From positions 253,189 through 317,188 of the forward strand of contig CACMJX010000001.1 of NCBI GenBank assembly GCA_902614055.1: a stretch of DNA of 64,000 nt, in the 5' to 3' direction. How positions within the stretch are numbered: the stretch's first letter is position 1; every line of letters begins with the position of its first letter. The DNA is from an uncultured Pelagibacteraceae bacterium. GTDB lineage: Bacteria > Pseudomonadota > Alphaproteobacteria > Pelagibacterales > Pelagibacteraceae. The notes beneath the pieces were generated by a model. The model saw nothing but the letters and a program-made list of their open reading frames with translations, was not told the origin of the DNA and searched no databases. Shown one piece after another: positions 43,950-52,724 of the stretch. The translations under genes were made by a program, and so were the position numbers.

Positions 43950-44702
43950 ATGCAAGAAATTTATATTGATGATATTGGTTCAGGATATCCACTTGTTTTG
44001 GTTCATGGATATCTAGGATCATCAGAAATGTGGAAACTTCAAAAAGATTATCTGCATAAAAAATTTAGAATTATTGCTCCAGCTTTGCCAGGTTTTGGTG
44101 AAAGCTTTAATGCACAATCTTTAAATAGTATTAGTTTAATGGCTAAATTCATCATCCAACAAATTGATTTAAAAAATATTGAGAAGTTTAATTTAATGGG
44201 TCACTCTATGGGTGGAATGATAGTTCAAGAGATTGCCAAACTATCTGGAGATAGAATAAATAAACTGATTTGTTTTGCTACAGGACCTATTGGAGACATT
44301 CCTGGAAGATTTGAACCTATAAATACATCGATAAAAAAGCTGGGTGAGGAAGGAATTAAAGAACAAGTAAAAAGAATACCACCGAAGTGGTTTGTTGAAG
44401 GAGATCGTGCCAAAAATTATTATTTATGTGAAAATGCAGTTAAAAATATATCTGAAGAAACAGCTCGTAACGCCTTGATAGCTATGAGGGATTGGAATGG
44501 ATTTGGAAATTTAAAAAAAATAAAAAACAAAACTTTGATAATTTGGGGAAATAAAGACAAATCTTATAATTTTGAACAAGTCTCAACGCTTAATAATAAT
44601 ATTCCTGATAGTGATTTAAAAATATTTAAGAACTGTTGTCACAATGTTCATCTTGAGCAGCCTCAGAAATTTAACCAAGTTGTTGAGGACTTTCTTATTT
44701 AA
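43950..44702 (+). CDS. Alpha/beta hydrolase
   Basis: This serine hydrolase has the oxyanion segment LVHGYLGSSEMW near residue 16, the nucleophile elbow MGHSMGGMI near residue 82, and the catalytic histidine in HNVHLEQPQKF near the C-terminus. The start at 43950 is preferred, because an upstream in-frame ATG adds only an unconserved stretch within the divergent spacer. Length is then 250 residues. Substrate cannot be inferred. Confidence 0.85.
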   Translation: MQEIYIDDIGSGYPLVLVHGYLGSSEMWKLQKDYLHKKFRIIAPALPGFGESFNAQSLNSISLMAKFIIQQIDLKNIEKFNLMGHSMGGMIVQEIAKLSGDRINKLICFATGPIGDIPGRFEPINTSIKKLGEEGIKEQVKRIPPKWFVEGDRAKNYYLCENAVKNISEETARNALIAMRDWNGFGNLKKIKNKTLIIWGNKDKSYNFEQVSTLNNNIPDSDLKIFKNCCHNVHLEQPQKFNQVVEDFLI

Positions 44703-44758
44703 ATCGGCCATTTTAGGTTTTTGCATATCAGTATTTACATTTTAGCTTATTAGAAATG

Positions 44759-44787
44759 TTGACTCTAAATTTAAAACAAAGTTAGAT
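44759..44787 (+). promoter_or_regulatory. Possible promoter of the glycine-betaine transporter operon
   Basis: TTGACT at 44759-44764 is a good -35 box; a TTAGAT sequence 17 bases later is a weak -10. A GGGG-containing ribosome-binding site lies just before the proX start. Low confidence. Confidence 0.3.
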
Positions 44788-44821
44788 TTTACTTATATAA
44801 ATTAACTCAAATGGGGAAAAT

Positions 44822-45784
44822 ATGAATATAATCAAAAAAATTCTTGTGGCTGGAGTAATTTCATTATTTATACCAGCTTCAAGTTTTGCTGAAAAAGTCA
44901 AAATTGGTGATCCTGGTTGGACGGGTGCAACTGCAATTGCAAATTTACTTGCTGCCGTTGTCATTGATAAAATGGGTGGTGAAGCCGAGTTAGTCCCAGG
45001 AAACAATACTGCAATCTATGGAGCGATTGATAGAAGTAAAGGTGAAATCGAAGTTCACCCTGATATTTGGCTACCAAATCAAGAAGCTTATACAAAAGAT
45101 TTAGTACCAAAAGGAACATTAAAATTAAGCAAAAATCCTTATGAAGGAAATCAAGGTTATTGTGTTTCTCAACAATTTGCAAAAAAAATGAATATTACTG
45201 CAATAGAAGATTTGGGGAGACCAGAAGTTGTTAAAGCAATGGATAGTGATGGAAATGGAAAAGGTGAGTTTTGGATTGGTGCAGACGGATGGGCTTCTGC
45301 AAATGTAAACCAAGTAAAACTTAGAGACTATAAACTTTATGATGCTGGTATAGAGCCAATAAGAGCTGCTGAGGCAGTTAAAAATGCAAGAGTTCTAGAC
45401 TCGATCAAAAAAAATGAGGGTTACGCATTTTATTGTTATAAACCTCATGCTATTTGGGGAATGGCTGATGTAGTTATGTTGGAAGAACCAAAGTATGATC
45501 CAGCTAAATATAAAATGATTCAACCAAAAGCAGATGCAGATTGGTATCAGAAATCATATGTAGCTTCAAAAGATGCTTTGAAACAAATTCAAATTGGATG
45601 GGGAACTTCTTTAGAAAGTAAATCACCTGCAATTGTGGAATTTTTCAAAAATTTCCAGATCACAGCTGATGATGTTTCTTGGATGGCGTATGAAGTATCA
45701 GTTCAAAAAAGAGATCCAGGAGAAGTTGCAAGAGACTGGATGACTAAAAACAAATCAACAGTTGATGGTTGGTTAGGTCTTTAA
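44822..45784 (+). CDS. proX: Glycine betaine/proline-type ABC transporter binding protein
   Basis: This periplasmic receptor for glycine betaine or related osmolytes has a signal peptide to residue 22 (SSFA). The mature start EKVKIGDPGWTGATAIANLL and EIEVHPDIWLPNQEAY are typical of OpuAC/ProX. Aromatic residues for quaternary-amine binding are likely in FWIGADGWASAN and YKPHAIWGMAD. Length is 320 residues. It is followed by a hairpin and then proV and proW. The ligand may be betaine, choline, DMSP or proline. Confidence 0.9.
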   Translation: MNIIKKILVAGVISLFIPASSFAEKVKIGDPGWTGATAIANLLAAVVIDKMGGEAELVPGNNTAIYGAIDRSKGEIEVHPDIWLPNQEAYTKDLVPKGTLKLSKNPYEGNQGYCVSQQFAKKMNITAIEDLGRPEVVKAMDSDGNGKGEFWIGADGWASANVNQVKLRDYKLYDAGIEPIRAAEAVKNARVLDSIKKNEGYAFYCYKPHAIWGMADVVMLEEPKYDPAKYKMIQPKADADWYQKSYVASKDALKQIQIGWGTSLESKSPAIVEFFKNFQITADDVSWMAYEVSVQKRDPGEVARDWMTKNKSTVDGWLGL

Positions 45785-45807
45785 ATTAGTCAATTTAAAT
45801 TTTATTT

Positions 45808-45832
45808 ACCTGGCGACGTATAGTTGCCAGGT
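45808..45832 (+). terminator. Inverted repeat between proX and proV
   Basis: A 9-bp stem ACCTGGCGA/TTGCCAGGT with one wobble pair and a 7-base loop lies 23 bases after the proX stop. The T-run that follows is short and interrupted, so attenuation or message protection is more likely than full termination. Confidence 0.65.
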
Positions 45833-45866
45833 ATCATTTTCAATAATTTTAAGCTAAAATCCTTTT

Positions 45867-46919
45867 ATGGAAGCTGCCATACAGATCCAAAATGTTTGGA
45901 AAATATTTGGAAACACATCCAACGATGCATTGGATGCAATACAAAATAAGAAAATTTCAAAACAAGAAGCTTTAGAAAAATATAATTCAGTAATTGGTGT
46001 TTCTGATGTTTCATTTGATGTTAACAAAGGTGAAATCTTTTGTGTTATGGGATTATCCGGAAGTGGAAAATCTACACTTGTAAGGCATATTAATAGATTA
46101 TTAGAGCCAACATCTGGAAAAATTTTAATAAATAACCAGGATGTAATGCAGTTTAATAAAGAAAATTTACAAGATCTTAGAAATAAAAAAATTGGCATGG
46201 TTTTTCAAAATTTTGCACTGATGCCCCATAGATCAGTTTTAGATAACATTGCAATGCCCTTAGAAATAAGAGGAGTAAGTAAAAACGATAGGTTAGATGC
46301 AGCAAATAACATCTTAAATATTGTTGAATTACAAGGGTGGGGCAATAAATACGCACATGAATTATCTGGAGGAATGCAACAAAGAGTAGGTTTGGCCAGA
46401 GCATTAGCTGCTGATCCTGAATTTTTACTTATGGATGAACCTTTTAGTGCACTTGATCCACTTATAAGACGTCAACTTCAAACTGAATTTATTAAACTTT
46501 CAAAACAAATGAAAAAAACAACTGTATTTATTACTCATGATTTAGATGAAGCTGTAAGAGTTGGACATAGAATTGCAATAATGCGAGATGGAAGAGTAGT
46601 TCAAATTGGAACTCCTGAAGAAATAGTTGTAAATCCATCTGACGAATATGTTGCAGATTTTGTAAAAGGAATTTCAAGACTAAAAGTTGTTCAAGCTAAA
46701 ACAATAATGCAACCGTTAGAGCAATATAAAAAAAACTTTGGGGAAAATTTAGGTAATAATGAAAAAGTAAATGAAAATGATATATTAAGCAAACTTATTG
46801 AAACTTCTGTTTCTAAAGATAAACCAATTGTAGTTGTAAATGATCATAATACGGAAGTTGGAATTATTACTCAATCAGACCTATTAAAGGCAGTTGTTGA
46901 AGGAAATGAGAATGAGTAA
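45867..46919 (+). CDS. proV: Glycine betaine ABC transporter ATPase
   Basis: The ATPase of the betaine importer. It has Walker A GLSGSGKST near residue 66, signature LSGGMQQRVGLARALA, Walker B FLLMDEPFSALDPLIRRQL and the switch histidine in ITHDLDEAVRVGHR. The N-terminal KQEALEKYNSVIGVSDVSFDV block is specific for ProV/OpuAA. A short, single CBS-like segment IVVVNDHNTEVGIITQSDLL ends the protein. Length is 350 residues, shorter than E. coli ProV with two CBS domains. It overlaps proW by eight bases. Confidence 0.93.
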   Translation: MEAAIQIQNVWKIFGNTSNDALDAIQNKKISKQEALEKYNSVIGVSDVSFDVNKGEIFCVMGLSGSGKSTLVRHINRLLEPTSGKILINNQDVMQFNKENLQDLRNKKIGMVFQNFALMPHRSVLDNIAMPLEIRGVSKNDRLDAANNILNIVELQGWGNKYAHELSGGMQQRVGLARALAADPEFLLMDEPFSALDPLIRRQLQTEFIKLSKQMKKTTVFITHDLDEAVRVGHRIAIMRDGRVVQIGTPEEIVVNPSDEYVADFVKGISRLKVVQAKTIMQPLEQYKKNFGENLGNNEKVNENDILSKLIETSVSKDKPIVVVNDHNTEVGIITQSDLLKAVVEGNENE

Positions 46920-48414
46920 GGAAATTAAGAATTTATCAAGATCTGAACTTATTAAAAATTTTGTAATTTCAAATCCTGATTACTACATCAAAGAGTTTAA
47001 AAAAATTGGTAGTAAACCATCATACTCTTACTCTTTTAATCTGTTTGCAGCTCTGTTTGGACCAGTATGGTTCGGAATAAGAAATGTTTGGAATTATGCT
47101 CTGGCATTTCTAATTGTGGAAACATTTGCAGTTGTTCAAATTGTTAGAGGATTATTTGGTAACATCACTAAAGATGCAGTTGAAAAAATTGATAAAATTC
47201 AATCAACTATCGATTTTAGATATAAACAATTAGAGGCTGCCAAAGAAAACAACCCAGATAAAGTCGAAGTCTACGAGAGGGCAATTAAATCACTTGAAGA
47301 GGCAATGAAAGAATATGTAGTTGATGTTCAACAAATAGAGGCTTCAGCAATATGGATTACTATTTCAGGAATTTTATTATTAATTTTTATAAAATTTATT
47401 CAAGGAATATTAGCTAATACTGTTTTAGAAAAAAGATATTCTGAGTGGTTATCAAATAAAACGATCAGTCCTGGAATGAAAACGAAAAATTACTTGCTAA
47501 GCATTGGTTTTACAATGGTGATCATGTTTTTTTCAGTTATTCATTATAGTTTTCCTGGTTTTTTTTCTATAATGAATGATTTTCCTACTCACCCGGAGAT
47601 AAGACTTACATCTATTAAATGGGTAGAAACTATTTTTGATTATGCGGTTATAAAAGGAGACGCTGTATTTACTGCAATAACTATTGGTATAAGATCAGTA
47701 TTAGATTTTTTAGAACTTTTATTTGTTAAAACTCCTTGGATTGTAATTATAACTACCATTGTAGTTTTAACTGCTTTATCAGCAGGGATAAGAACTGCAA
47801 TTTACTCAGCTGGATTTTTAGCTTACATGGGTTTTTTAGGTTTTTGGGTTAAGGCAATGACAACACTCGCCTTACTTGGAACAGCTGCAATTTTAAGTAT
47901 TGTTATTGGAATACCTTTAGGAATTTATTGTGCGAGACGTCAAAGATTTTATTCAATGATAAGACCAATAATGGATTTTATGCAAACTATGCCTGCATTT
48001 GTATTTATGATTCCAGTAATTGCGTTCTTTGGAACAGGTAAGGTTGCGGCCGTCATCATTACAATGATTTTTGGAGGAACACCTGTTGTTAGACTTACAG
48101 TGTTAGGTTTAAGAGGTGTTCCTGAAACTATCAGAGAAGCTGCAATAGCTTATGGAGCATCTAAATGGTATTTACTTAGAAAAGTTGATTTACCTTTAGC
48201 AACCCCATCAATACTCGCAGGAGTAAACCAAACTGTGATGTTAAGCTTGGCGATGGTTGTAGTAGCATCATTAATAGGAGCCAAGGGACTAGGACAAGAT
48301 GTTTTGGAAGCGTTACAATATGCAAACGTAGGTCAAGGTATTTTAGCTGGTATTGCAATATTATTTGTTGCTTTAATATTGGACAGAGTAGTTCAAGGTA
48401 AGAAAAGAGTATAA
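46912..48414 (+). CDS. proW: Glycine betaine ABC transporter permease with N-terminal extension
   Basis: The permease of the betaine importer. The C-terminal half has the typical BPD permease fold with MQTMPAFVFMIPVIAFFG, VRLTVLGLRGVPETIREAAIAYGAS and GAKGLGQDVLEALQ. The N-terminal 200 residues are unusual: a DUF2628-like membrane segment (AALFGPVWFGIRNVW), a charged predicted coiled coil at about residues 85-140, and another helix ending GILANTVLEKRYSEWL. The start at 46912 is preferred; an upstream in-frame ATG lies deeper in proV. Length is 500 residues. Confidence 0.9.
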   Translation: MSKEIKNLSRSELIKNFVISNPDYYIKEFKKIGSKPSYSYSFNLFAALFGPVWFGIRNVWNYALAFLIVETFAVVQIVRGLFGNITKDAVEKIDKIQSTIDFRYKQLEAAKENNPDKVEVYERAIKSLEEAMKEYVVDVQQIEASAIWITISGILLLIFIKFIQGILANTVLEKRYSEWLSNKTISPGMKTKNYLLSIGFTMVIMFFSVIHYSFPGFFSIMNDFPTHPEIRLTSIKWVETIFDYAVIKGDAVFTAITIGIRSVLDFLELLFVKTPWIVIITTIVVLTALSAGIRTAIYSAGFLAYMGFLGFWVKAMTTLALLGTAAILSIVIGIPLGIYCARRQRFYSMIRPIMDFMQTMPAFVFMIPVIAFFGTGKVAAVIITMIFGGTPVVRLTVLGLRGVPETIREAAIAYGASKWYLLRKVDLPLATPSILAGVNQTVMLSLAMVVVASLIGAKGLGQDVLEALQYANVGQGILAGIAILFVALILDRVVQGKKRV

Positions 48415-48421
48415 TATCTTA

Positions 48422-49588
48422 ATGAATAAAAATGTATGGTTGCTATTTGCTAGCAATGCATGCGCATTTTCAGTTGCACCTGTAACAGTTTTTTTAAGTG
48501 GAATAATTGGATCAAGCATAAGCCCAATCAAATCTTTGTCTACTTTACCCATGTCCTTATCAATTGTTGGTACAGCCATTTTTATAATAGCCGCTTCCAA
48601 AATAATGAGTATCACTGGTAGAAAAAAAGGATTTATATTATCATCTATTACAACCTCATTGTTTGCTTTACTGGCAGCCTATGCAGTGATGAAGCAAAAT
48701 TTTATTCTTTATTCATTCTCATGCTTTTCACTTGGATTTGGGATGGCATTTGCTCATCAATATCGTTTTGCAGCAGCCGAAAGTGTAGACAAAAAACAGG
48801 CTCCAAAAGCCATTTCTTTGTTACTTTTTGCTGGAATTTTGTCAGCTTTATTAGGTCCCAATCTAGCTAATCTTGGAAAGAATATTGTTTCGGAGGGTTT
48901 ATATGTTGGCTCTTATCTATGTTTGTCATTATTAACTTTATCATCAATAGTTTTTTTAGTTTTTTATAATGAAAATAAAATTACTGATAAAAAAAAAATT
49001 TCAAAAGGAAGATCAATTTTAGAGTTAATTTCTCAACCAAGATTTCTACAAGCATTAGTCTCCTCATCTTTTGCTTATGCGGTAATGTCTTTTTTAATGA
49101 CCGCTACTCCCATAAGTATGCATATTAATGATAATATGTCTTTAAATAGCACCAGTTTTGTAATTCAATTGCATATTATAAGCATGTTCCTGCCAGCATT
49201 AGTAACTGGAAATCTGATTAAAAAATTCGGACATAGCAAGATAATGTATTGCGGGGTATTATTTTTTATAATCACAATATTTCTAAGTTATCTTGATCAA
49301 ACAGTTACAAACTATCTTTTTTCATTAGTATTTTTAGGCCTTGGATGGAATTTTCTCTTTATATCAGGAACAAGCTTACTTGTATTAAATTATAGAGAAG
49401 AGGAAAGGTTTAAGGCTCAAGGTTTTAATGATTTTATAGTTTTTTCAATTCAAGCAACTGCAAGTTTAACAGCAGGTATTGTATTAAGTTATACGAGCTG
49501 GAAAACAATGAATATGCTGTGTGTACCTTTTTTAATTATAATTATTTTTACAACACTAAGAGCAGAAAGATTATCAAGAAAAGCTTGA
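48422..49588 (+). CDS. MFS transporter
   Basis: A twelve-helix major facilitator transporter of 388 residues. It has the loop sequence ITGRKKGFILSS after helix 2, typical of the MFS G-x-x-x-D-R-x-G-R-K/R region in variant form, and repeated hydrophobic segments through to the C-terminus. The gene starts seven bases after proW. Its substrate is unknown and could be unrelated to betaine. Confidence 0.83.
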   Translation: MNKNVWLLFASNACAFSVAPVTVFLSGIIGSSISPIKSLSTLPMSLSIVGTAIFIIAASKIMSITGRKKGFILSSITTSLFALLAAYAVMKQNFILYSFSCFSLGFGMAFAHQYRFAAAESVDKKQAPKAISLLLFAGILSALLGPNLANLGKNIVSEGLYVGSYLCLSLLTLSSIVFLVFYNENKITDKKKISKGRSILELISQPRFLQALVSSSFAYAVMSFLMTATPISMHINDNMSLNSTSFVIQLHIISMFLPALVTGNLIKKFGHSKIMYCGVLFFIITIFLSYLDQTVTNYLFSLVFLGLGWNFLFISGTSLLVLNYREEERFKAQGFNDFIVFSIQATASLTAGIVLSYTSWKTMNMLCVPFLIIIIFTTLRAERLSRKA

Positions 49589-49652
49589 TCCTTACAGGCC
49601 GTGTCAACTTGTAACAGAAATTACTTGTTGTAAGATTATGTTTTAAGCATAT

Positions 49653-50105
49653 ATGCAACTCATGAAATCACACAATAAATTTTTAATTATATCTTCGTTT
49701 TTATTATCAACCCTCTATACAAATATTGGTCTGGCTGCAGATGTAACCGTAGATATGCTAAATAGGCTTGATAAACAGTCAAATGTCTTTGAGCCAAAAA
49801 TAGTAAGAGTTAACGTTGGAGATACAGTTCTTTGGAAAGCCAAAGACAAAGGTCATAACGTTGAATTTATTAAAAAAGGAGTTCCAGAAGGAGTTGGTAA
49901 ATTTAAATCAAAATTCAACAAAGATGTTGAATACAAATTTGAAGTTCCTGGAATTTATGCATACTGGTGCACACCCCACAAAAATATGGGTATGATTGGG
50001 TTTGTGGTTGTAGGTGATGATAAATCAAATTTAGAAGCAATAAAAAAACTTAGATTTTCGTCTAAATCTAAAAAAATGGCCCCGGATTTAATTAATTCAC
50101 TCTAA
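49653..50105 (+). CDS. Pseudoazurin-like cupredoxin
   Basis: An exported blue-copper electron carrier. A signal peptide ends in GLAA near residue 29, followed by ADVTVDMLNRLDKQSNVFEPKIV. Copper ligands are the histidine in KGHNVEF, Cys in YWCTPH, His in the same motif and Met in NMGMIGF. Length is 150 residues including the signal. A second possible start is three codons downstream at 49662; a TATATG sequence overlaps the first ATG and may be a -10 element. The gene stands apart from the betaine operon and overlaps the following minus-strand gene by four bases. Confidence 0.88.
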   Translation: MQLMKSHNKFLIISSFLLSTLYTNIGLAADVTVDMLNRLDKQSNVFEPKIVRVNVGDTVLWKAKDKGHNVEFIKKGVPEGVGKFKSKFNKDVEYKFEVPGIYAYWCTPHKNMGMIGFVVVGDDKSNLEAIKKLRFSSKSKKMAPDLINSL

Positions 50106-50761
50106 TTAAATATCAAATTAGTATTTAATCTTCTTATTCTAATCAGTGAATTTTTAAACTTACTATCTGTGTGAAAATCACCTGGAAAGGCAACACATTT
50201 AATTTTTGCTTTTACAGCTGATTTTAGACTTATTTCGGTATCTTCAATTGCAATACATTCATCATTTCTTAATTTAAGTTTTTTTAAACAATGTTTGTAA
50301 ACTTCTAATTTTGTTTTTGTATTTTTATTCCTATTAGCATTCCCAATATAATTGAAATCTCTCTTTTTGAGATATTTTGCTGTGGATAAAAAAACTGAGT
50401 CAATATTATTTTTTGTTGTAGATGTTACAAATCCTATCTTTATTTTATTTCTCTTACAGTGATTAATAATATCTAACACTCCAGGTCTTGGTTTAATTTT
50501 ATTTTTTTTTAAATAATTATTAAATATTAATGTTTTTAAATTTCTTATTTTTTTTGCATTTGTTGTTGTATTATTTTCTAAACTATATTTCCTTACTCTT
50601 TTCTCTCCGCCTGGTTTTTTTAGCATTGATTTATAAATTTTTTTACTCCAGTACCAATTTAATCCTACTTTTTGAAATGCTTGATTAAAACAATTTCTTT
50701 GTATATCAGAGGTCTCAATAATTGTTCCAATTGAACCAAATAAGACTGCTTTGATTGTCAT
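50102..50761 (-). CDS. HAD-superfamily protein lacking the catalytic aspartates
   Basis: The overall HAD (CbbY/beta-phosphoglucomutase-like) pattern is present: a helical cap, KIGFVTSTTKNN as motif II, and ECIAIEDTEISLKSAVKAKIKC as motif IV. However, motif I is LFGSIGTIIETSD instead of xFDxDGT, so both the nucleophile Asp and the general acid Asp are missing. The frame reads cleanly through this site. Length is 219 residues. It ends the ABC permease operon and overlaps the permease by one base. It may have a different chemistry or be a binding or regulatory protein. Confidence 0.82.
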   Translation of the reverse strand: MTIKAVLFGSIGTIIETSDIQRNCFNQAFQKVGLNWYWSKKIYKSMLKKPGGEKRVRKYSLENNTTTNAKKIRNLKTLIFNNYLKKNKIKPRPGVLDIINHCKRNKIKIGFVTSTTKNNIDSVFLSTAKYLKKRDFNYIGNANRNKNTKTKLEVYKHCLKKLKLRNDECIAIEDTEISLKSAVKAKIKCVAFPGDFHTDSKFKNSLIRIRRLNTNLIFN

Positions 50762-51642
50762 TATCCTTTAATGGCACCAGCGGTTAATCCACTTATAACT
50801 TGTCTTTGAAAAAACATTACTAATAGAAATAATGGAGCTGTAGCAGACACAACTGCAGATACAGCCCACATTAAATTTCCTTCATGCTGATTGGTTCCAA
50901 GGTAACTTTGAATTTTGGGAACCATAGTATGGTTCTCTTGGTTTAATAATAAAGCTGTTACAGTAAAGTCATTATAAGCTAACATGAGACTAAACAATCC
51001 AGCTGTGATTACCCCAGGCCACATCACAGGCATGATAATATGTCTAAAGGCTTGAAAGTATGAGCAACCATCAATCAAGGCACTTTCATCTAATTCTTTA
51101 GGCACAGTTTTAAAAAATGAATAAAGGAGCCATAAAGTAAAAGGTTGATTGATTGCAACAAGAACTACAATAGTGGTTGGTAAAATTCCCCAAATTTGTA
51201 ATTGAAAAAAAGGAAATAGATAACCTGACACCAATGTTATATGCGGCATTGCTCTAAAAATTAAAGCAATGATTAAAATCCAAAATGCATAATTTTTTGT
51301 AGATCTGGATAGTGCGTATGCTCCTAATGTGCCAAGAAATAATGAAATTGAAACAACACTTATTGTAACTATCACTGTGTTTCTTGAAGCTTTCCAAAAT
51401 TCACCCTCAAACCAAGCGCCACTGTAAGCTTCCTTTGTAAATCTAGCGCCAGTTTCAATTAAAGTATTAAAAGCTGTTATTGCATACCACCAATCAGCTC
51501 TTGAGAAAAAGTCAGCTCTGACTTTAAAGGATCCCCAAAACGTCCAAATAAATGGAAAACATGCAAGTAACAACCATATAACGATAAATATTGTGTTGAA
51601 GGTTTTTAAACTGTTTGATTTTTTATCTAATCCAAAATCCAT
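50761..51642 (-). CDS. Sugar-type ABC transporter permease (MalG type)
   Basis: An inner-membrane subunit with six helices and the EAA loop in ELDESALIDGCSYFQAFRHI. The C-terminus MFFQRQVISGLTAGAIKG is typical of MalG-like subunits. Length is 293 residues. It overlaps the HAD-like gene by one base and follows the other permease after two bases. With the receptor at 52725 and ATPase at 58198 it makes a full importer of unknown substrate. Confidence 0.9.
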   Translation of the reverse strand: MDFGLDKKSNSLKTFNTIFIVIWLLLACFPFIWTFWGSFKVRADFFSRADWWYAITAFNTLIETGARFTKEAYSGAWFEGEFWKASRNTVIVTISVVSISLFLGTLGAYALSRSTKNYAFWILIIALIFRAMPHITLVSGYLFPFFQLQIWGILPTTIVVLVAINQPFTLWLLYSFFKTVPKELDESALIDGCSYFQAFRHIIMPVMWPGVITAGLFSLMLAYNDFTVTALLLNQENHTMVPKIQSYLGTNQHEGNLMWAVSAVVSATAPLFLLVMFFQRQVISGLTAGAIKG

Positions 51643-51644
51643 AA

Positions 51645-52673
51645 TTATCTATTTGTTCTAAACTCTTTCCAAGTTCTCAGTAAAACTGGCGTTAAAATTA
51701 TTGATATTCCTACAATAGTCATAATCGATGTTGCTGCTGCTGATCCAAATAAAATTACTTCCTCATTAACTAAGTTATCATAAATCAACCATGATAAAGA
51801 TTGGGCACTACCTTCAGCACTAAAACCTATGATGGGTTCAAATACTCTAAAATTATCCATTAATGAAATTAAAGCAACAAAGGTAACTACAGGGTATATA
51901 TGTGGTAAAACTATATGTTTAACTCTTTGAAATCTTGAAGCACCATCTATAATTGAAGCTTCCAATGGTTCTTGTGGAACAGTTTGAAGTGCTGCATAAA
52001 AAACAACAAAAGCAAAAGGGGAGTGATGCCAAACTCCATAAATAATAATTGTAATCCAAGTTAAAGCTTTTGATGATTTAACAGATAAGTAAGGATCATC
52101 CATTAATATTTGAAGATTTGCACCTATAATTCCTTCTGCATCAATCATCCAGAATAACACTAGAGAACCTACCAAAGGAGTTACAATCATTGGTAAAATT
52201 GTACCAAAAATAAGAGGACCTCTAATTTTTCTAGAAATTGCGTTTAGACTTAGCGCAATAATAAATCCTAAAAGCAGAACGCACGGTGTAACAATTACAC
52301 AATAGGTTAAGGTAAATACTAAAGCTTTGTAAAATGGAAGATTTCCTACCTTGCCAATAAATTCACCTACTGATTTACTCTCACTCCAAAATTCTGACAC
52401 TTGATCAGATGCCAAGTGATTTCTATCAATGTATGTACCAAAACCATTAAATTTTCCTAATGGTTTCTCTTCTTTAATTTTTGAAGTAGCTTCTTGATCT
52501 ACAACTACTGATGTTTTGCATCCAAATGGATCACATTTTTTAACTTCAATAAGTATTTGATCATGTTGAGCGTAAAAAGATTGAATGCCTGTTGAAATAA
52601 TTGGCAGCCCAATGAATAAAATCATTGCTAATCCTGCTGGGAAAAAAAACCAGAAAAAACTTCTATTGGGCAT
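51645..52673 (-). CDS. Sugar-type ABC transporter permease (MalF type) with an inserted periplasmic loop
   Basis: The first permease of the importer, 342 residues. After the first helix comes an unusual soluble segment of about 85 residues with LIEVKKCDPFGCKTSVVVD, containing two cysteines that could form a disulfide in the periplasm. The remaining helices and the EAA loop EPLEASIIDGASRFQRVKHI are standard. It is placed directly downstream of the receptor gene and an inverted repeat. Confidence 0.88.
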   Translation of the reverse strand: MPNRSFFWFFFPAGLAMILFIGLPIISTGIQSFYAQHDQILIEVKKCDPFGCKTSVVVDQEATSKIKEEKPLGKFNGFGTYIDRNHLASDQVSEFWSESKSVGEFIGKVGNLPFYKALVFTLTYCVIVTPCVLLLGFIIALSLNAISRKIRGPLIFGTILPMIVTPLVGSLVLFWMIDAEGIIGANLQILMDDPYLSVKSSKALTWITIIIYGVWHHSPFAFVVFYAALQTVPQEPLEASIIDGASRFQRVKHIVLPHIYPVVTFVALISLMDNFRVFEPIIGFSAEGSAQSLSWLIYDNLVNEEVILFGSAAATSIMTIVGISIILTPVLLRTWKEFRTNR

Positions 52674-52682
52674 GATAAATAT

Positions 52683-52712
52683 TTAAGTGGGGATAATTAT
52701 ACCCCCACTTAA
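52683..52712 (-). terminator. Inverted repeat between receptor and permease genes
   Basis: A perfect 10-bp stem TTAAGTGGGG/CCCCACTTAA with a 10-base loop lies 13 bases after the receptor stop, on the minus strand. No T-run follows, so it is more probably an mRNA 3'-end stabiliser than a terminator. Confidence 0.6.
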
Positions 52713-52724
52713 TTAATTTATATT

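Noticed and set aside
49589-49652. Regulatory repeat TTGTAAC/TTACTTGTTGTAAG before the pseudoazurin gene
   Set aside because: The repeats are imperfect and short, and I could not separate an operator from chance in the A/T-rich spacer.
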